Shown in pieces: positions 59,916 through 64,000 of a stretch of DNA of 64,000 bases. Position 1 is the first letter of the stretch. Each line of letters opens with the position of its first letter. A program made the translations under genes and the position numbers. Under the pieces are notes generated by a model. That model saw nothing but the letters and a program-made list of their open reading frames with translations, ran no database searches and was not told the origin of the DNA. This DNA is from Nitrospira defluvii (GTDB taxonomy: Bacteria > Nitrospirota > Nitrospiria > Nitrospirales > Nitrospiraceae). Location of the stretch: contig FP929003.1 in assembly GCA_000196815.1 (NCBI GenBank), forward strand, positions 682,001-746,000, in the 5' to 3' direction.

Positions 59916-61775
59916 ATGGTCGACACGGGCCATGCGTCGCACATCCATCAGGGCAATGCGCCCCCCATGCTGTCCTCGACTCTTCCTCCTCAAGCCGCCG
60001 GCGTTGGACCATCCCTCAACTCCAATTCTCTGAAGTCGCCACTAGCAGATCCGCCTCATGTGTCGCCGGGCGAGCGCTCGATGCCCGAGATCAAGACGAG
60101 GCTGCATTGGCTCATGGGGCTTCGCGTCGTCGTGGTGACGGTGATGCTGGGTTTGTCCCTGGCGTTTCAGTCCACCCGCGGCGAATCGGCCCCTGCCTTT
60201 ACCGCATTAATCATCTTTACGTACACCATTACCATCGCATACGCGCTGGTGCTGAGGAGGCTCGCGTCTCCCGCTGCTCACACCGTGTTCACCTGGGTGC
60301 AGGTTGGAGTCGATATCGTACTCGAGACCGTCCTTATCGTGAGGACCGGCGGTGTCGAGAGTCCGTTTGCGGTGCTGTACGTCATCACCGTGACGGTTGC
60401 CAGTCTGGTTCCGCACCGGCGTGTCGGCATTGTCACGGGAGCCGGCTGTACCCTTCTGTTCGGTGGCATCACGGTCGTTCAATATTTTGGGCTCCTGAAT
60501 GCCGCCGGGTGGCTGCCTCCCAGCAAGTTGGAAGGGCCCGAAGTGCTGCAGACATTTGAGGTGTATGGTCTGGCGTTCCTGGTCGTTGGGTTCTTGAGCG
60601 GGGCGTTGGCGGACAAACTACACCATGCTGATCAATCGTTGCGCGAGAAAGAGCAAGGTCTCAGCCGGTTGCAGGTGTTTCATGAGAGTATCGTACGCAG
60701 TATCAGCAGCGGTGTGTTCACGACCGATGAGGAGGGGCGGATCACGTCCTTCAATCCGGCGGCGCATGAGGTCACCGGCTATGCCTTTGCGGCCGTACAG
60801 GGACGCCTCTGGCGTGATGTCTTCAATTGGCACCCCGGGACCCCCTCCGAGGAAGCCGCGTTGACGTCCCTGTCTCCCTTGCGATTTGAGGTGGAATGTT
60901 CGCACGCCAACGGTAGCCGGCTGGTGTTGGGAATGACCGTGTCTCCGTTACAGGAACAGGGCACGCAGCGAGGTCTGGTGTGTGTATTCAAGGATCTGAC
61001 GCAAATTCGATATTTGGAAGAGGAAATGCGTCGGCGGGCATGGCTGGCTAATCTGGGTGAAATGTCGGCGGGCATGGCGCATGAAATCCGCAATCCGCTC
61101 GGCGCGCTTGCGGGGGCGATGCAGATGCTGCGGCAGGATGTCGGATCAGACGACACCAGTCAGCGTTTGATGGATATCGCGATTCGTGAAGCCAGGCGGC
61201 TCGACAACATCATCACCGAGTTTCTGCAGTACGCCCGCCCTCCCGCGTTGAATTTGGCCGAGCACGATTTGAACAAAGTCCTTGCCGATACATTGGATCT
61301 GATCCAACATGAAGCGCGGTCCCGAACCGGCATCACCATCGTCTCCCGCATGGCGCCGAATCAACTCATGGCCCAGGTCGATCAAGACCAGTTGAAACAG
61401 GTCTTCTGGAATTTAGCCACCAACGCCTTTGACGCGATGTCCGCCGGAGGAACCCTGACGATCGCTACCGGATCGCGGCAGGTGGAGGTCGGCGGCCGCC
61501 GATCCGACGTCATCGAAATCGCATTCCAGGATAACGGGGAAGGCATTCCTAAACAGAATTTCGACAAGATCTTTCTGCCGTTTTTTACGACGAAGAAAGA
61601 AGGCTCCGGGTTGGGGCTGGCCCAGGTTCATCGCATTGTGGAGTTACACGAGGGGTGGATTAAGGTCGAGAGCGAGATCGGGCACGGGGCACGGTTCGTC
61701 GTGTGTCTCCCGCAGTCCGCAGAGACGGGTGTCCGCCTCCGGGATGAAGGAAGGGAACCGTGGAAAAGATTCTAG
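59916..61775 (+). CDS. pilS: PilS-type sensor histidine kinase
   Basis: A 619-residue membrane kinase. After a ~55-residue hydrophilic N-terminus (start uncertain: ATG 59916, 59967 or 60081) come about six helices (60-235), a PAS domain (about 260-370), the histidine phosphotransfer helix MAHEIRNPLGALAGA with His389, and the ATPase domain with NLATNAFDAM, DNGEGIP and GSGLGLAQVHRIV. Its topology and fused PAS match PilS, which senses pilin and controls pilin transcription through PilR. It overlaps pilR by 16 bp, so both are co-translated. Confidence 0.9.
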   Translation: MVDTGHASHIHQGNAPPMLSSTLPPQAAGVGPSLNSNSLKSPLADPPHVSPGERSMPEIKTRLHWLMGLRVVVVTVMLGLSLAFQSTRGESAPAFTALIIFTYTITIAYALVLRRLASPAAHTVFTWVQVGVDIVLETVLIVRTGGVESPFAVLYVITVTVASLVPHRRVGIVTGAGCTLLFGGITVVQYFGLLNAAGWLPPSKLEGPEVLQTFEVYGLAFLVVGFLSGALADKLHHADQSLREKEQGLSRLQVFHESIVRSISSGVFTTDEEGRITSFNPAAHEVTGYAFAAVQGRLWRDVFNWHPGTPSEEAALTSLSPLRFEVECSHANGSRLVLGMTVSPLQEQGTQRGLVCVFKDLTQIRYLEEEMRRRAWLANLGEMSAGMAHEIRNPLGALAGAMQMLRQDVGSDDTSQRLMDIAIREARRLDNIITEFLQYARPPALNLAEHDLNKVLADTLDLIQHEARSRTGITIVSRMAPNQLMAQVDQDQLKQVFWNLATNAFDAMSAGGTLTIATGSRQVEVGGRRSDVIEIAFQDNGEGIPKQNFDKIFLPFFTTKKEGSGLGLAQVHRIVELHEGWIKVESEIGHGARFVVCLPQSAETGVRLRDEGREPWKRF

Positions 61776-63139
61776 TCGTCGATGATGAGCAGGGCTTGCG
61801 CGATGTGCTGAGCATCATGCTCAAGCGCGCCGGATATGTCGTGACCGTGGCCTCGGACGGGGACGAAGCGATCGCGCAAGTGCAGAAGGAAATTTTCGAT
61901 CTCGTCATCACCGACCTCAAGATGCCCAGAGTGGGCGGGCTCGAGGTGCTGAAGGCCGTCAAGGCTGCGTCTCCGGACACCGTGGTGCTGATGATCACGG
62001 CGTTTGCGTCCGCCGATTCGGCCGTCGAGGCGATGAAGCACGGCGCCTATGACTATCTCACCAAGCCGTTCCAGGTCGATGAAGTGCAGCTGATTATCCG
62101 CAACGCGATCGAACGGCGCCGGTTGTCCACGGAGAATATGCTCCTGAAGCGGGAGCTGGCCAGCCAGTCGTCGTTCTCTCAGATCATCGGTCAGAGCGAG
62201 GCGATGCAGAAGGTCTATGACGTCATCAAGAAGGTGGCCGATTCGAAAAGCAATGTGTTGATCGGCGGGGAGAGCGGGACCGGCAAAGAGTTGGTCGCCC
62301 GGGCCATCCACTTCAACAGTGCGCGCGCCTCCATGCCGTTTGTGACGGTGAACTGCAGCGCGGTGCCGGAAACGCTGCTTGAAAGTGAACTGTTCGGCCA
62401 CATGAAGGGCTCGTTCACCGGGGCGATCTCCAATAAAGCCGGTCTGTTCGAGGTGGCGAACGGGGGGACGATCTTCCTCGATGAGATCGGGGATACGACC
62501 CCGGCCATCCAGGTGAAGCTGCTACGGGTGATTCAGGAGCGTGAGTTCCGGCGGGTTGGCGGGACCCAGGATGTGAAGGTGGATGTCCGTATCGTTGCCG
62601 CCACGAACCGTGATTTGGAGAAAGCCGTCGCAGAGGGCGCCTTCCGGGAAGATTTGTACTACCGGCTGGATGTGATCCCGATCAAGCTTCCCCCGTTGCG
62701 TATGCGGACCGGCGACATTCCGTTGTTGAGCCAACATTTCCTGGAGAAATTTGCCAAGGAAAGTGGTAAACCAGTGCCGACGATGAGCCAGGAGGCCATG
62801 CGCGTGCTGTTGGCGCATGAGTGGCGAGGCAACGTTCGGGAATTGGAGAACGTCGTCGAACGTGTCGTGGCCTTCACAACGGGATCGTCGGTGACGGATG
62901 CGGATATTCGCGGCTGGCTCCACAAGCCGGTGAGTAATCACCAGGCCCTGCCGTCTGAGTTGCCTGAAGATGGCCTGGACCTGGAAGGGCTCATCAATAC
63001 GATCGAGAAGGATCTGCTGTTGAAAGCGCTCGAACGGAGTCAGTGGGTCAAGAAGCGCGCCGCGCGGTTGTTGCGGTTGAATACCCGGTCGTTCCGGTAC
63101 CGTCTCGAAAAGTACGAAATCAAAGGAGGCCGGGATTAG
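61760..63139 (+). CDS. pilR: PilR-type sigma-54-dependent response regulator
   Basis: A 459-residue NtrC-family regulator. The receiver has Asp52 (LVITDLKMP); the AAA+ domain has GESGTGKE (Walker A), GSFTGA (sigma-54 contact loop; the usual GAFTGA has Ala in place of Ser) and FLDEIGD (Walker B); a Fis-type DNA-binding helix ends it (KKRAARLLRLNTRSFRYRLEKY). It drives sigma-54 promoters such as pilA. Starts at GTG 61760 within pilS. Confidence 0.95.
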   Translation: MEKILVVDDEQGLRDVLSIMLKRAGYVVTVASDGDEAIAQVQKEIFDLVITDLKMPRVGGLEVLKAVKAASPDTVVLMITAFASADSAVEAMKHGAYDYLTKPFQVDEVQLIIRNAIERRRLSTENMLLKRELASQSSFSQIIGQSEAMQKVYDVIKKVADSKSNVLIGGESGTGKELVARAIHFNSARASMPFVTVNCSAVPETLLESELFGHMKGSFTGAISNKAGLFEVANGGTIFLDEIGDTTPAIQVKLLRVIQEREFRRVGGTQDVKVDVRIVAATNRDLEKAVAEGAFREDLYYRLDVIPIKLPPLRMRTGDIPLLSQHFLEKFAKESGKPVPTMSQEAMRVLLAHEWRGNVRELENVVERVVAFTTGSSVTDADIRGWLHKPVSNHQALPSELPEDGLDLEGLINTIEKDLLLKALERSQWVKKRAARLLRLNTRSFRYRLEKYEIKGGRD

Positions 63140-63159
63140 CGCCGCCCAGTAATCTGCGA

Positions 63160-64000
63160 GTGAACTCTACCAGCCTGCGTGTTCTGACCCCTGCGAAGGT
63201 GAATCTGATCCTCCGTGTGCTCGAACGGCGTCCTGACGGCTTTCATGCCGTCTGGTCGTTGATGCACACGGTCGGACTCGACGATGAGCTGACTCTTACG
63301 ATCCAGCCCGGCACGACTTCCCGCATTGCTTTGCACTGCGACCATGCCGCGCTGGCGGCCGATCAGAGCAATCTTGTCTATCGAGCCGCGCAGCTCGTGT
63401 TGGCGCGTATCGATCGAGTCGTCGATCTGTCGATTACCCTGACGAAACGCATTCCGCTTGGGGCCGGCTTGGGGGGCGGTAGCAGCGATGCGGCCGCGAC
63501 GATTCTCGGCCTGACTCGCCTGCTGGGATTGAAGTGGTCGATCGATCAGATGTCGGAATTGGGGCAGCAGTTGGGCAGCGACGTGCCGTTCTTTTTTGTG
63601 GGGCCGGCTGCCTGTGTCACCGGTCGAGGTGAACAGGTGCGAGCCGTGCAGGTGACGGGCGCTCGCTGGATCGTGCTGGTCAATCCCGGCTTTCCTGTCG
63701 AAACCAAGTGGGCGTACCGGCAGCTGTCTGCCACCAGGGCGGCGGTGCGTCCTTTGTCCACGGAACTCCAGCAACTGGGCACCCGTGCTGTCGTGGATTG
63801 GTCCGAGATCATTCCTTTGGTGGAGAATGATTTTGAGGCGCCGGTTTTTTCGCAGCATCCGGTATTGGCCCGACTCAAGAGCGAATTGCTGCGTCAGGGC
63901 GCTGAGGTTGCCCTGTTGTCCGGGAGCGGGGCCACGATGTTCGGGATATTTCCCGGGCAGGCCGATGCGGAGCGGGCCGCCGCTGTGTTTGCCCGCGACC
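63160..64000 (+). CDS. ispE: 4-diphosphocytidyl-2-C-methyl-D-erythritol kinase, cut by window end
   Basis: The first 280 codons of a GHMP kinase of the MEP isoprenoid pathway. LTPAKVNLILRVLERRPDGFH is the typical start with the substrate Lys; PLGAGLGGGSSDAAA is the GHMP ATP motif; and LLSGSGATMFGIF is the C-terminal glycine motif. The gene starts at GTG 63160, 20 bases after pilR; no better site is seen. It runs to the last base without a stop, so the end lies outside. Confidence 0.93.
   Translation, partial: MNSTSLRVLTPAKVNLILRVLERRPDGFHAVWSLMHTVGLDDELTLTIQPGTTSRIALHCDHAALAADQSNLVYRAAQLVLARIDRVVDLSITLTKRIPLGAGLGGGSSDAAATILGLTRLLGLKWSIDQMSELGQQLGSDVPFFFVGPAACVTGRGEQVRAVQVTGARWIVLVNPGFPVETKWAYRQLSATRAAVRPLSTELQQLGTRAVVDWSEIIPLVENDFEAPVFSQHPVLARLKSELLRQGAEVALLSGSGATMFGIFPGQADAERAAAVFARD

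Noticed and set aside
1-64000. CRISPR arrays, tRNA/rRNA genes, insertion sequences, prophage
   Set aside because: No regular spaced direct repeats, no rRNA- or tRNA-like sequence and no transposase, integrase or phage structural gene was noticed on either strand.

Overview
The window reads as a stretch of chromosome from a Gram-negative (diderm), GC-rich bacterium. The protein families, the meso-diaminopimelate-type murE, an RND pump, a lipoprotein, pilC-pilS-pilR and the intergenic palindromic repeats fit the phylum Nitrospirota, probably Nitrospira; this is inferred from gene content and no database was searched. No rRNA, tRNA, CRISPR array, transposase or prophage was seen.

Layout. (1) 0-5.6 kb: small envelope and redox genes (DUF2914 membrane protein, DUF2167 protein, site-2-protease-like M50 peptidase, ferredoxin-NAD(P) reductase-like protein, zinc-ribbon miniprotein, a SpeD-family pyruvoyl-type protein, an SCP2 protein), punctuated by copies of a ~120-bp palindromic intergenic repeat. 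(2) 5.8-11 kb, minus strand: an RND efflux pump, its membrane-fusion protein and a TetR regulator with a clear operator in front of it. (3) 11-12.1 kb: two tandem paralogous secreted proteins of unknown function. (4) 12.2-17.8 kb: an aminoethylphosphonate-type pathway: two-subunit phosphonopyruvate/sulfopyruvate-type decarboxylase, 2-AEP transaminase, nucleotidyltransferase, a fused nucleotidyltransferase-like/CDP-alcohol phosphotransferase and a flippase-like membrane protein. The expected first enzyme, PEP mutase, is not in the window. (5) 18-27.1 kb: a glycan cluster: GtrB-like glycosyltransferase, two GT4 and one GT2 glycosyltransferases, a Wzx-like flippase, a LarA-like protein and a GT39/ArnT-like membrane transferase. 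Regions 4 and 5 run on the plus strand and may together make a phosphonate-modified lipid or glycan. (6) 27.1-35 kb: alpha/beta hydrolase, PilZ protein, CstA-type transporter, YajQ, BNR-repeat lipoprotein, a secreted repeat protein and asnS.

(7) 35.3-56.2 kb: an almost complete division and cell wall (dcw) cluster in the order rsmH-ftsL-ftsI-murE-murF-mraY-murD-ftsW-murG-murC-murB-ddl-ftsQ-ftsA-ftsZ-pgeF-yggS-proC-yggT-divIVA. Many genes overlap by 1-4 bases. The 305-bp region before rsmH carries a DnaA-box pair, a 16-bp palindrome, a strong sigma-70-type promoter and a TGGG-type 10-bp direct repeat resembling an MraZ operator, although mraZ itself is absent. (8) 56.3-64 kb: a serine hydrolase, a small unknown protein, pgsA, then pilC, the PilS-PilR two-component system and the start of ispE, cut by the window end.

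The most interesting items are the PEP-mutase-less phosphonate/CDP-alcohol cluster with its fused enzyme, the SpeD-like protein that keeps Ser/His/Cys but has lost the substrate-side motif, the dispersed repeat family, the dcw promoter region, and an FtsZ with two C-terminal-peptide-like motifs.
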